A DNA stretch of 36,363 nucleotides from assembly GCA_002841685.1 (NCBI GenBank), contig PHAM01000014.1, forward strand, positions 1-36,363. The letters are read 5' to 3'. This DNA is from Elusimicrobia bacterium HGW-Elusimicrobia-2 (lineage in GTDB: Bacteria > CG03). This document shows, in pieces, positions 24,855 to 34,184 of this stretch (position 1 is the stretch's first letter; the number at the start of each line of letters is the position of its first letter). A program made the position numbers and the translations under genes. Under the pieces are notes generated by a model that was not told where the DNA came from, did no database searches, and saw nothing but the letters and a program-made list of their open reading frames with translations.

Positions 24855-26930
24855 TCAGAATAAATCAAGCACCCGCTCGTTCAGCGCGATGATCACCGGA
24901 AGAAAAACGAGCGACACGATGGACATCAGCTTGAGCAATATGTTTATGGACGGGCCGGATGTGTCCTTGCATGGATCACCGACCGTGTCACCTATAACCG
25001 TGGCTTTATGGACATCTGAGCCCTTGCCGCCGAGGTTGCCCTCTTCCACATATTTTTTCGCATTATCCCACGCGCCTCCGGCATTGGCCAGGAAAAGGGC
25101 CAGCGGAACACCCGTCACAAGAGAACCCGCCAGAAACCCGCCGAGCGCTTCTGTTCCCAGCAGTGCCCCGACCAGAACCGGCACGAGCACAGCGGCTATT
25201 CCCGGCACCCTCATCTGGGCCAGAGCGCCGTCTGTTGTGATGCTCACGCATCTTGCGGAATCCGGCAAAGCCTTCCCTTCCATGAGGCCCGGTATTTCCC
25301 TGAACTGCCTGCGCACCTCGTCAACAACGCTTGTAGCGGACTTGTTAACCGCCGCCGTTGTAGCCGCCGCGAAAATAAAAGTGATCATACCCCCGATAAA
25401 AAGGCCGCCCACAACTTTCGCGTCAAGGATGTTGATAATGGACATACCTGCGGCATCCTTTGCCAAACCCGCGCTCTGGGCGTATGCCGTAAAAAGAGCC
25501 AGCGCCGTGAGGGCCGCCGAACCTATGGCAAAACCCTTTCCTATGGCCGCGGTCGTGTTTCCGACAGCGTCAAGGTTTTCGGCGCGTTTTCGCACCTCGG
25601 GGCCCATATCGGCCATTTCGGCTATCCCGGCGGCGTTGTCGGCGATAGGCCCGTAAGCGTCAACCGCCACCGTCATGCCTGTTATTGAAAGCATGCCTAT
25701 GGCGGAAAGCGCCACACCGTATATGCCTGCGCATTTGTAAGAGACAACCGTCGCCGCCGCAATGGCAAGAATTGAAAAACCCGTTGAATACATTCCGCAG
25801 GTCAGGCCGGATAGAATGTTCATCGCCGGCCCCGACTTTGAAGCCTCGGCAATTTTCTGTACCTGTTTCCCCGAAGTGTAATATTCCGCCGTATAACCCA
25901 CAATAAGGCCGGCTATGAGTCCGGCGACGATAGCGCCGAAAGGCCCGAACTTGGCTATGGCCGTGTTGTCATACCATAGAACCGTTATCGCCAGAGCCCC
26001 TATAATAAAGAAAACAGATGCCGAAAGAAGGCCGTTTCTCAGAGCCTCCTGAGCGTTGACCTTCGCGCTCGTTTTCACGAAGAATTTTCCGGCTATGGAA
26101 GATAAAAGCCCCCAGCTGATTATAAGAAAAGGCAGAAAAATACCTTTTGCGTCTCCCGCAGCCGCCGCGATGACGCAGGCGGAGATTATAGCCCCGACAT
26201 AGGATTCATAAAGATCTGCGCCCATTCCGGCCACATCCCCCACATTATCTCCCACGTTATCGGCTATGACGGCGGGATTTCTGGGATCGTCTTCCGGTAT
26301 TCCGGCCTCAACCTTTCCCACAAGATCCGCTCCGACATCGGCGGCCTTTGTGTAAATGCCGCCGCCCACCCTGGCGAAAAGAGCCACGGAGCTGGCGCCC
26401 ATGCTAAAACCCACAACGATGCCGGTGACACTGTTGAGGTTAAGGAGAAAATCAGGCGAGGTGAGGCCCAGTTTCCACATAAAGAACATGTACATCAATG
26501 TCAGTCCGAGCAGTCCGAGGCTGGCCACCGAAAGGCCCATGACCATTCCCGCGGGAAAAGCCACATTCAGGGCTTCGTTCAGGCCGATCGACGCGGCCTG
26601 CGCCGTGCGGGCGTTTGCGCGGGTGGCTATGGACATCCCTATGAAACCCGCGAGTATCGAAAAGAGCGCGCCGCTTATAAAGGCGATGGGCATCAGCCTG
26701 CTGAGCGTGAAAAACATTATCACGGCCACAATCAGGACAAAAATTCCGATCTGCCTGTACTCTCTCGAGAGAAAGGCCATCGCGCCGTCATGAATGAGAT
26801 TCGAGATCTCGATCATTTTGGATTTACCCTGAGAAGCTTTCAGGACATGAACCGCAAGGGCCGCCACCGTGATCAAACCCAAGATCCCGCTGATGAGCGG
26901 AATGTAGAAAAAAGAAATCGTTTCAGTCAT
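24855..26930 (-). CDS. hppA: Membrane-bound K+-dependent pyrophosphatase
   Basis: 'ADVGADLVGKVEAGIPEDDPRNPAVIADNVGDNVGDVAGMGADLYES', 'GNTTAAIGKGFAIGSA', 'HKATVIGDTVGDPCKDTSGPSINILLKLMSIVSLV'. Confidence 0.97.
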   Translation of the reverse strand: MTETISFFYIPLISGILGLITVAALAVHVLKASQGKSKMIEISNLIHDGAMAFLSREYRQIGIFVLIVAVIMFFTLSRLMPIAFISGALFSILAGFIGMSIATRANARTAQAASIGLNEALNVAFPAGMVMGLSVASLGLLGLTLMYMFFMWKLGLTSPDFLLNLNSVTGIVVGFSMGASSVALFARVGGGIYTKAADVGADLVGKVEAGIPEDDPRNPAVIADNVGDNVGDVAGMGADLYESYVGAIISACVIAAAAGDAKGIFLPFLIISWGLLSSIAGKFFVKTSAKVNAQEALRNGLLSASVFFIIGALAITVLWYDNTAIAKFGPFGAIVAGLIAGLIVGYTAEYYTSGKQVQKIAEASKSGPAMNILSGLTCGMYSTGFSILAIAAATVVSYKCAGIYGVALSAIGMLSITGMTVAVDAYGPIADNAAGIAEMADMGPEVRKRAENLDAVGNTTAAIGKGFAIGSAALTALALFTAYAQSAGLAKDAAGMSIINILDAKVVGGLFIGGMITFIFAAATTAAVNKSATSVVDEVRRQFREIPGLMEGKALPDSARCVSITTDGALAQMRVPGIAAVLVPVLVGALLGTEALGGFLAGSLVTGVPLALFLANAGGAWDNAKKYVEEGNLGGKGSDVHKATVIGDTVGDPCKDTSGPSINILLKLMSIVSLVFLPVIIALNERVLDLF

Positions 26931-26958
26931 TGTTATAACCTCCTGTTACCAACACAAA

Positions 26959-28128
26959 TCATTTCCCGACACCTTCGGACTTTTCGTCCAAAAAGCCGGC
27001 CAGTTCACTAACAACCAAATCTATATCACTCCTGTCTATTACAAAAGACGGCAAAAAGCGCAGAATATTATCCTTGCAGGCGTTCACCAGAATGCCTTTC
27101 TTAAAAGAATACGCCACCGCTCCGCCCGCTATTGGTTTTTTGAATTCCACACCGATCATAAGCCCTTCTCCCCGTATCTGGCGGATAACGGGGAAACGCG
27201 CGGCGAGTTTTGATAAAGATGCCATAAAATAATCCCCGAGGGCATTTATCCTTTTCAGCATTTTAGCGTCAATGGATCTGAGAGTGGCCAGACCGGCGGC
27301 CACGGAGAGGGGATTCCCCCCGAAAGTGGAACCGTGAGAGCCGTATGTAAAATGTTTTTCAAGGCCCTCACCGAGCACCGTCACACCCAGTGGCAGTCCG
27401 CCGCCGGCGGCTTTCGCCAGAGTCAGTATGTGCGGTTTCACGAAGTATTTCTGAAACGCGAAAAGGCTTCCCGTCCTGCCGAAACCCGTCTGTATCTCGT
27501 CAAAAATAAGGAAGAGCTTGTGTTTCACACAGAGTTTTTTCAGATCCCGCAGAAAAGTTCTCTCGGCCGGATAGACGCCGCCTTCACCCTGCACGGGCTC
27601 GACCAGCACCGCCGCAGTCCGGGGGCTTATGAGTTTTTTCACGGAAGAAATATCATTGAATTTCGCAAAATCAAAACCCGTCAGAAGCGGCCTGAAGCCG
27701 TCATGGAACTTCTTCTGTCCCGTGGCCGAAAGAGTTGACATCGAGCGGCCGTGGAATGAGCCTGAAAAAGATATGATCCTGAATTTATTTCTGCCCTCGC
27801 CAGCTTTTCTGACGAATTTTATCGCCAGCTCATTCGCCTCGGTGCCGGAATTGGAAAAAAACACCTTGCCGGGAAAAGTTTTTTTGATGAGCAGATCGGC
27901 GTATTTTTCCTGATTCATATCCGTGTAAAGATTTGAGACATGCATGTATTTCCCGAGCTGATCTCTGACGGCCTTAATGACGGCTGACGGCCTGTGCCCC
28001 AGAACATTCACGGAGATCCCGGATATAAAATCAAGATATTTTCTGCCGCTTATATCCCATATGTATTTCCCCTGAGCCCTGGCGACAGTGATATGCACCT
28101 TTTTGTAAACAGGGAGTATGTTTCTCAT
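26959..28128 (-). CDS. argD: Acetylornithine aminotransferase-like class III aminotransferase
   Basis: 'YLDFISGISVNVLGHRP', 'FFSNSGTEANELAIKFVRK', 'LIFDEIQTGFGRTGSLFAFQ', 'TFGGNPLSVAAGLATL'. Confidence 0.92.
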   Translation of the reverse strand: MRNILPVYKKVHITVARAQGKYIWDISGRKYLDFISGISVNVLGHRPSAVIKAVRDQLGKYMHVSNLYTDMNQEKYADLLIKKTFPGKVFFSNSGTEANELAIKFVRKAGEGRNKFRIISFSGSFHGRSMSTLSATGQKKFHDGFRPLLTGFDFAKFNDISSVKKLISPRTAAVLVEPVQGEGGVYPAERTFLRDLKKLCVKHKLFLIFDEIQTGFGRTGSLFAFQKYFVKPHILTLAKAAGGGLPLGVTVLGEGLEKHFTYGSHGSTFGGNPLSVAAGLATLRSIDAKMLKRINALGDYFMASLSKLAARFPVIRQIRGEGLMIGVEFKKPIAGGAVAYSFKKGILVNACKDNILRFLPSFVIDRSDIDLVVSELAGFLDEKSEGVGK

Positions 28129-28763
28129 TCTGCGATTATATTAAAATACCGCCTTCTCCGCAAGAAAAAGTTCTTCTCAAAAAACATTTCCTGCATTTGC
28201 CGATAGTCCTCATTTAATTGAATAAGATGTCCATCCTGAGGCATTAAGCGCAAACTACCGGGCTTTGCTAAATCATAACGCGCGTTTGTATCTTTAAAAA
28301 ATAAGGCCTTATGCTCGGCAACTTTTATCAATAATCCAATATTCTCCAGTGCTTTATTAAAAATTGGAGAATCAACCATTTCGAATACATCATAATAATG
28401 CCGGGACATTCTTGGGCGAACTTTTGAACTGTTGCTTATTGCGTGCAATATTGTCGCTTTTTCCCAAAAAGTTCTTTCAGCTCCTAACACACGAACGGAA
28501 GCGCCTTCAATAACCATCTTGTCTGATGCATTCGCAATGTAAGGTTTAATAGACATAGTTTCGACCGGCCAATGATCAGAACGAGCGCCCAATTCAATCT
28601 TAACAACGGGCCTTACATAATTTTCTATGCTGCTTTTCACAACATAAGGATATGCAAACAAAATGGTTTGTCTGTCTGCGTCAGTCGGATCCGGTTCAAT
28701 GCTCCATTCTTCCAAACCGGGTAACGATTTATTAATTTTATCCCTCAATTCAGGTATGATCAC
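28125..28763 (-). pseudogene. AbiEii-like nucleotidyltransferase toxin, C-terminal part (GTG start; -1 frame relative to the N-terminal ORF)
   Basis: 'VIEGASVRVLGAERTFWEKATILHAISN...RMSRHYYDVFEMVDSPIF' typical of AbiEii C-terminal half; GTGA overlap with upstream ORF. Confidence 0.75.
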
Positions 28764-29119
28764 TTCGCTAATTTTTTCTTGACATGAGACTGCCTCAAGC
28801 GCTCCAATCTTCTTTGATTTTCTTTACCACTCTGCTGCTTTTCGGGTTCAATTGATCCCTGACTTACTAAGAACGATCTTTCAATCGAAACATCAACATC
28901 CTCAGAGAATCGCTTAATAATGTTGTAGCATTTTGAAAGAGAGGTGCCCCCTTTAAATGTGAAATGACTGCCTGATTCGGGTAATGAAAAAAGTATTTTT
29001 AGTATCCAGCATACCCAGAAGTCCTTTTCAATCAACTGCGGCATCACATGTAAGTTGTCCGCGGCCACCCCGAAATAGGCTTGCTTGTCATCCTCACTTA
29101 ACAATAAAAATTTATTCAT
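28760..29119 (-). pseudogene. AbiEii-like nucleotidyltransferase toxin, N-terminal part
   Basis: 'PQLIEKDFWVCWILKILF...FTFKGGTSLSKCYNIIKRFSEDVDVSI' (GGTSLSK ... FSEDVD nucleotidyltransferase motif). Confidence 0.8.
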
Positions 29120-29126
29120 ATAATTC

Positions 29127-29726
29127 TCATCTCTGCAATTGTCTGAATATACCGCCTATCCATGCCGGAGCATAACAGATATCTTTTACAAGCCCCTTTT
29201 TATCTTTTTCGGTCAATTTGTATTTAAGTTTTTCTATTACAATTGAATCGACATAATCTCGCTTTAAATAACGCAAAGCCTGAATGACTAAGCCGCTTAT
29301 TTTTCCAGCTGTTGCCATATTTTTGGGAGTTGTTCTTTTTAAAACAATTTGCCTTTTACCAATTTGAAGTTTGCTATTAGGTCCGTCAGTTAGAAAGACA
29401 ATCTTTGCCGGAACCTGCTCTGTTAAACCCAATAGATTCGCAGCATAAGCTCCGGAAGGCTGGATCTTCAAACTACCTCTTCCAGCCAATGCTTGAGCTA
29501 TACGCTCATAATTAGGCGGGATATCCCAAAAATCATGGTGTTTTTTTGGATACTCATAAAGCCCGCAGGCTAATCGGCGGATAGTTCCGGGTTTGACCAA
29601 ACGCCCCAATGCCTGATCTATGGCTGCACGGCTTCCTAAATCAAGAAAATTACTTGGAGTAAACACCCAACCCCTCTTCTTGCCGTATATTCTGCTAAGT
29701 ACCTTATTATTAACGCTTTGCACCAT
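29127..29726 (-). CDS. AbiEi-like antitoxin/transcriptional regulator (DUF6088 type)
   Basis: N-terminal winged-helix-like 'VFTPSNFLDLGSRAAIDQALGRLVKPGTIRRLACGLYEYPK'; precedes AbiEii. ATG at 29726 has AAGGAG spaced 6 nt; the ORF-track ATG at 29732 abuts the SD. Confidence 0.82.
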   Translation of the reverse strand: MVQSVNNKVLSRIYGKKRGWVFTPSNFLDLGSRAAIDQALGRLVKPGTIRRLACGLYEYPKKHHDFWDIPPNYERIAQALAGRGSLKIQPSGAYAANLLGLTEQVPAKIVFLTDGPNSKLQIGKRQIVLKRTTPKNMATAGKISGLVIQALRYLKRDYVDSIVIEKLKYKLTEKDKKGLVKDICYAPAWIGGIFRQLQR

Positions 29727-29741
29727 TTGCATCTCCTTTTC

Positions 29742-29773
29742 TTGTCAGAAAAACTATATACTTTTTCTGACAA
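29742..29773 (-). promoter_or_regulatory. Candidate antitoxin operator/promoter: perfect 12-bp inverted repeat
   Basis: TTGTCAGAAAAA-ctatatac-TTTTTCTGACAA immediately upstream of the antitoxin SD. Confidence 0.75.
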
Positions 29774-29850
29774 AATATCAAGCCTTTTATCTTAGCTTGC
29801 GGATATTTTCCGGCCTTTCGCTTATGCGGGGGAAAAGGGAACGAAAAAGG

Positions 29851-29874
29851 AAAAAGGGGGACGTCCTACTTTTT
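29851..29874. repeat. Imperfect 24-nt palindrome of GGGGACGTCC type
   Basis: AAAAAGGGGGACGTCCTACTTTTT; 20 of 24 positions self-complementary. Confidence 0.5.
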
Positions 29875-29909
29875 CTGCTCCCCTCTCCTGCTTTTTATCG
29901 CGCACGCCC

Positions 29910-30959
29910 TCACTTTTCTTTGCTGATATATACAAGCTGCGTCGGATAGGCGAAATCTATCATGCGCTCCTCAAACTCTTTCTTCAGGGCGAGATTTATC
30001 TTCTGCTGAGCGTCCATGTACTGATTGTAATCGCCGCTCTTGACATAATAAACGCTCTCAAAATCAAGGCTGAAATTCCCGAAAGACAGAAAATGAGAAC
30101 GGTCGAACACGGTGTTGCCGGCGTCCTCAACGGCTTTTTTTATTATCTCCGGGATTATTCTCAGTTTTTCGACGGTGGTCTGATATGTCACGCCTATCTT
30201 GAACACGACGCGCCTCTGCTCCATTCTCTTGTAATTCTTCACCCTTGAATTGGTGAGATCGCTGTTTGAGAATATCATCTGCTCCCCTCCGAGCGAACGG
30301 ATGCGGGTGGTTTTCATGCCTATGTATTCAACCGTTCCCATGAATTCACCGACGATGATGAAGTCTCCGACCTCAAAAGGCCTGTCAAAGAAAATGGAAA
30401 AATAACTGAAGAGATCGCCCAGCAGCGCCTGCGCCGCCAGAGCGATAGCTATACCGCCTATGCCTAGGCCAGCTATAACCGCGGATATTTTGATACCTAT
30501 GTTATCAAGGAAGAATAAGACCGCGGAACCCCATACGATGATATTGATAGTCGTCATTATACCGCCAAGACCTTCCTTGCGCACATGCTCGTCGCGGGCG
30601 ATCCAGAACATATCAATCAAAAAAGCTATGGCGGAGATTATAACCTTCACCGCGAACACCGTCAGTATTGCCGTCGTCGCCGTAGCTATAAGCCTCTCGA
30701 TGGAAGGCGACAATTGAAGAATTCCCAAGCTGAAATAAATAACACCCGTGTAGAGCAGAAGGAAGATCCTGCCGGCGAGTGATTGCAGCCGCATCTTGTC
30801 CGTCGGCACCGTGGATCTTTCACTCAGCTTTTTGAGGCGGCCGGCAACCAGAGCCCTTATCACACGAAGCGCTATAATGCCAGCGGCGAGAGTCACGGCG
30901 CAGATAATATAAGCCCTCACCGTGTTCATCAAAAACACCTTATTCAGAATCTCGTTCAT
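29910..30959 (-). CDS. Small-conductance mechanosensitive channel family (MscS)
   Basis: 'AVIAGLGIGGIAIALAAQALLGDLFSYFSIFFDRPFEVGDFIIVGEFMGTVEYIGMKTTRIRSLGGEQMIFSNSDL'. Confidence 0.93.
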   Translation of the reverse strand: MNEILNKVFLMNTVRAYIICAVTLAAGIIALRVIRALVAGRLKKLSERSTVPTDKMRLQSLAGRIFLLLYTGVIYFSLGILQLSPSIERLIATATTAILTVFAVKVIISAIAFLIDMFWIARDEHVRKEGLGGIMTTINIIVWGSAVLFFLDNIGIKISAVIAGLGIGGIAIALAAQALLGDLFSYFSIFFDRPFEVGDFIIVGEFMGTVEYIGMKTTRIRSLGGEQMIFSNSDLTNSRVKNYKRMEQRRVVFKIGVTYQTTVEKLRIIPEIIKKAVEDAGNTVFDRSHFLSFGNFSLDFESVYYVKSGDYNQYMDAQQKINLALKKEFEERMIDFAYPTQLVYISKEK

Positions 30960-32956
30960 TTTGTTTTCTCCTTTGTCATTTCCATGAATTCCTCAAAATC
31001 TATGACCGCTACGCCCAGCTTCAGCGCTTTCTTATACTTCTCTCCGGACTTTTCTCCCGCGACGACGAAATCCGTTTTTTCGCTCACCGTTCCCGAGGCC
31101 TTCCCGCCCAGCGACATTACGATCTCCTGCGCTTTTTCCCTGGGCATGGGTATTTTCCCAGTGAAAACAAATGTTTTCCCCGCGAGTTTATCCGAAACAG
31201 GCGCGGAATCAGGCGCGGGAAGCACGCCTCTCGTCTTCATTTTTACGAGTATTCCTTCTGTTCCCGGCAGAGCGAAATAGCCCGCTATGGCTTTCGCCCG
31301 CACATCGCCGAGGCCATCTATTTCCTCAAACGCGCTCTCGGGAGCGTCCATTATTTTTTCCAGCGAGCCGAAATGACGTGAAACCAGACGGCAAACCTTC
31401 TCGCCCGAAAAAGGTATTCCCATAGCGAAAAGAAATTTTGAAAGCGGCCGGCGACGGCTTTTCTCTATTCCTTCAAGGAGCGCGGCGGCTTTTTTTTCCT
31501 TAAAAAGCGGGAGCTCCAAAAGCTCTTTTTTACCGAGAGCGTAAATATCAGAAACGTCTTTTATCATGGAATTTTCAAGGAGGCTCTTCACAACTTTCTC
31601 GCCGAGGCCATCTATGTCCATCGCCTTGCGCGAGGCGAAATGGGCGATACCCCTTTCGAGCTGGGCGGGACAGAAAGAATTCGTGCACACAATTCGCACA
31701 TCTTCCTCGTCTTTGTACAGCGGACTGCCGCAGGCCGGGCAAACATCCGGCTCTATTATATCTTTTTCATCACCCACGCGTTTTGAAACGATGACGCCCG
31801 TCACCTTAGGTATGACATCGCCTCTGCGCTCTATCCAGACGCTGTCGCCTACTTTCAGGCCCAGCCGCCCGACCTCGTCAAAATTATGGAGCGTGGCTCT
31901 TTTTATTACAACGCCGCCCAGCTTCACGGCCTTGAGATTCGCCACGGGTGTGACAACACCCGTTCGCCCCACCTGCATATCCACGGATTCAAGGACGGAA
32001 CTGGCCTGCTGCGCCGGGAATTTATAGGCGCAGGCCCAGCGGGGCGCTTTGAGCGTGTGCCCCAGAACACCGTAAAGCTCCATCTCGTTTATTTTTATCA
32101 CCATTCCGTCCGCGTCGTAATCCAGCGACTGCCTTTTGAGATTGAATTCCTCAAAAAATTCCAGCATCCCGCCTACGGAATCAAATTGCCTGATACTGGG
32201 GTTCACCCTCAGGCCCAGAGTTTTGAAATATTCCAGCATCTCGCTGTGCGTCTTTATTTTTGTCGGCGGCACGAGAACGCCCGCCTGATAGAGAAAACAG
32301 TCAAGTTTTCTTTTCGCGGCCCTGGAAGGATCCAGCAGTTTCATCGTCCCCGCGGCGGCGTTGCGGGGGTTGGCAAACAGAGCCTCTCCCGAAAGCGCGC
32401 GCTCGGCGTTGAGCGCGCTGAAAGCGCCCCGGCTCATATACACTTCGCCCCTGACCTCAAGATATTCCGGGAAATTCCCCGAGAGCATGAGAGGCACGGA
32501 TTTCAGCGTTTTCACATTATCTGTGACATCATCTCCTTTCACCCCGTCACCCCGGGTGGCGGCAAGGACGAGTTTTCCCTTTTCATAAGTGAGAGAAATA
32601 CCGATGCCGTCTATTTTAGGTTCCACGACGAAAGTCACGCGCCTTCCGGATACAAGGCGCCTATTTCGCTCTATCCATGTCTTTATATCGTCGCCGCTGT
32701 AGGTGTTTTCCAGCGAGAGCATGGGCGTTTTGTGCACTATGGATCTGAAAGACGGAAGAGGCCCGCCCCCGACCTTCCGGGTCGGGGAATCGGCGCTTAC
32801 AAGAGGGGGATTTTCTTCCTCAATTTTTTTCAGCTCGGAGTATAAGGCGTCATATTCGCCGTCAGATATCTCAGGGCTGTTTTCAGTATAATAGAGTCTG
32901 TTGTGACGGCGTATTTCATTCCTGAGGAAATTGATTCTTTCTTGCGGATCTCCCAT
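30956..32956 (-). CDS. ligA: NAD-dependent DNA ligase
   Basis: 'EPKIDGIGISLTYEKGKLVLAATRGDG', zinc finger 'CPACGSPLYKDEEDVRIVCTNSFCPAQ', C-terminal BRCT. Confidence 0.97.
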   Translation of the reverse strand: MGDPQERINFLRNEIRRHNRLYYTENSPEISDGEYDALYSELKKIEEENPPLVSADSPTRKVGGGPLPSFRSIVHKTPMLSLENTYSGDDIKTWIERNRRLVSGRRVTFVVEPKIDGIGISLTYEKGKLVLAATRGDGVKGDDVTDNVKTLKSVPLMLSGNFPEYLEVRGEVYMSRGAFSALNAERALSGEALFANPRNAAAGTMKLLDPSRAAKRKLDCFLYQAGVLVPPTKIKTHSEMLEYFKTLGLRVNPSIRQFDSVGGMLEFFEEFNLKRQSLDYDADGMVIKINEMELYGVLGHTLKAPRWACAYKFPAQQASSVLESVDMQVGRTGVVTPVANLKAVKLGGVVIKRATLHNFDEVGRLGLKVGDSVWIERRGDVIPKVTGVIVSKRVGDEKDIIEPDVCPACGSPLYKDEEDVRIVCTNSFCPAQLERGIAHFASRKAMDIDGLGEKVVKSLLENSMIKDVSDIYALGKKELLELPLFKEKKAAALLEGIEKSRRRPLSKFLFAMGIPFSGEKVCRLVSRHFGSLEKIMDAPESAFEEIDGLGDVRAKAIAGYFALPGTEGILVKMKTRGVLPAPDSAPVSDKLAGKTFVFTGKIPMPREKAQEIVMSLGGKASGTVSEKTDFVVAGEKSGEKYKKALKLGVAVIDFEEFMEMTKEKTK

Positions 32957-32972
32957 TAAAAAAAATCCCCGA

Positions 32973-33239
32973 TCAGCTTCTTTTTCTTTTGTGTCGCCAT
33001 TTTCTGCATGTCTGGAAATGCGGCACCCATGCTAGAAAAATATTGCCTTCATCGTCGGCGCAATTCACCTTACGGGTGTTGAAAGGCCATCTCCTGCCGT
33101 TCTTGAGATCCTTCCACACTATTGTCTGACCGCAGAATTTGCATCTTGATGACTGCGTTGGATCCGTTTCGATATCAAAAGTTTTTTCTATTCTGGACGC
33201 GCTGAAACCGCCGAATATCTTTTTAAAAAAACCGCTCAT
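32973..33239 (-). CDS. Small putative zinc-binding protein
   Basis: 88 aa; 'CKFCGQTIVWKDLKNGRRWPFN...HFQTC' Cys/His pattern; overlaps nusB stop. Confidence 0.65.
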   Translation of the reverse strand: MSGFFKKIFGGFSASRIEKTFDIETDPTQSSRCKFCGQTIVWKDLKNGRRWPFNTRKVNCADDEGNIFLAWVPHFQTCRKWRHKRKRS

Positions 33240-33637
33240 TTTCCGTTCCCTCCCGTGTTCTCTCCGTCTTCGGCCGCCCTATTCAGTATGCCGTTTATAA
33301 AAGCGGGCGATTTCTCCGTCGAATAGGTCTTGGCCAGCTCCACCGCCTCGTTGATAGCGATGCGCTTGTCTATCTTCATCGCTTTTATCTCGCTGATCCC
33401 CATGCGCAGTATCAGTTTATCAACCTGCCCTATCCTGCTCAGTTCCCAGTTCTTGGAATAACGCGATATGATCTCGTCGCAGAATTCCGTGTTTTTCTTA
33501 ACGGTGTCCACAAAGTTTCTAATGAATCCGTACTGCTTGTCATCTTCGTATTGTACGAGAAAATCATCCATATCCTTGCCCATAGAAGCCTCATAAAGGC
33601 AGTCCAGGACCCTTTTTCTCGCCTGCCTTCTCGTCAT
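33236..33637 (-). CDS. nusB: Transcription antitermination factor NusB
   Basis: 'RRQARKRVLDCLYEASMGK', 'IDKRIAINEAVELAKTYSTEKSPAFINGILNRA'. Confidence 0.92.
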   Translation of the reverse strand: MTRRQARKRVLDCLYEASMGKDMDDFLVQYEDDKQYGFIRNFVDTVKKNTEFCDEIISRYSKNWELSRIGQVDKLILRMGISEIKAMKIDKRIAINEAVELAKTYSTEKSPAFINGILNRAAEDGENTGGNGK

Positions 33638-34092
33638 ATTTTCGTCATCAGATCCATCATCTCAAGGCAGGCCCCGGCCGCCGAGGCGCCGCGGTTGCCC
33701 GCTTTCGCTCCGGCCCTTTCTATGGCCTGCTCGAGCGTTTCCGCCGTGACGATACCGTATATGACGGGCATACCGCTCTTTGTTCCCAAGTCGCTTATGC
33801 TCTTGGCGAGGCTGGCCGAAATATATTCAGAATGCGGCGTGTCGCCTTTTATCAGCGCCCCGAGACAGATAATACCGTCGTAACCCTTGTCCGTCATGGC
33901 CTTTGCGACGGTGCCTATCTCAAAAGAGCCCGGCACCCAGACGCACTCAATATCCTCGTCGCGCACGCCGTGGCGTATGAGCTCATCCCGCGCTCCGGCC
34001 AGAAGCCTGCCCGTTATGAATTCATTGAAGCGGGAGACGCATATCCCCACTCTTTTTCCATCACCCTTTAAATTGCCTGTCACTTCTCTCAT
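33634..34092 (-). CDS. ribH: 6,7-dimethyl-8-ribityllumazine synthase
   Basis: 'VGICVSRFNEFITGRLLAGARDELIRHGV', 'VWVPGSFEIGTVAKAM', 'ICLGALIKGDTPHSEYIS'. Confidence 0.95.
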   Translation of the reverse strand: MREVTGNLKGDGKRVGICVSRFNEFITGRLLAGARDELIRHGVRDEDIECVWVPGSFEIGTVAKAMTDKGYDGIICLGALIKGDTPHSEYISASLAKSISDLGTKSGMPVIYGIVTAETLEQAIERAGAKAGNRGASAAGACLEMMDLMTKI

Positions 34093-34184
34093 TTATTCCT
34101 CCCATACTTTCCCCATTCTACCATCTAACCTGCATTATTCACAACCAAAAATCTTCTCATGATGAATAACTCCGGATTAACATA

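Noticed and set aside
24889-25656. 255-aa plus-strand ORF antisense to hppA
   Set aside because: Composition (Ala/Pro/Ser/Arg-rich) is that expected from the reverse frame of a conserved membrane protein; no independent start signals noted.
31886-32845. 319-aa plus-strand ORF antisense to ligA
   Set aside because: Long but antisense to clear LigA; no recognisable domain.
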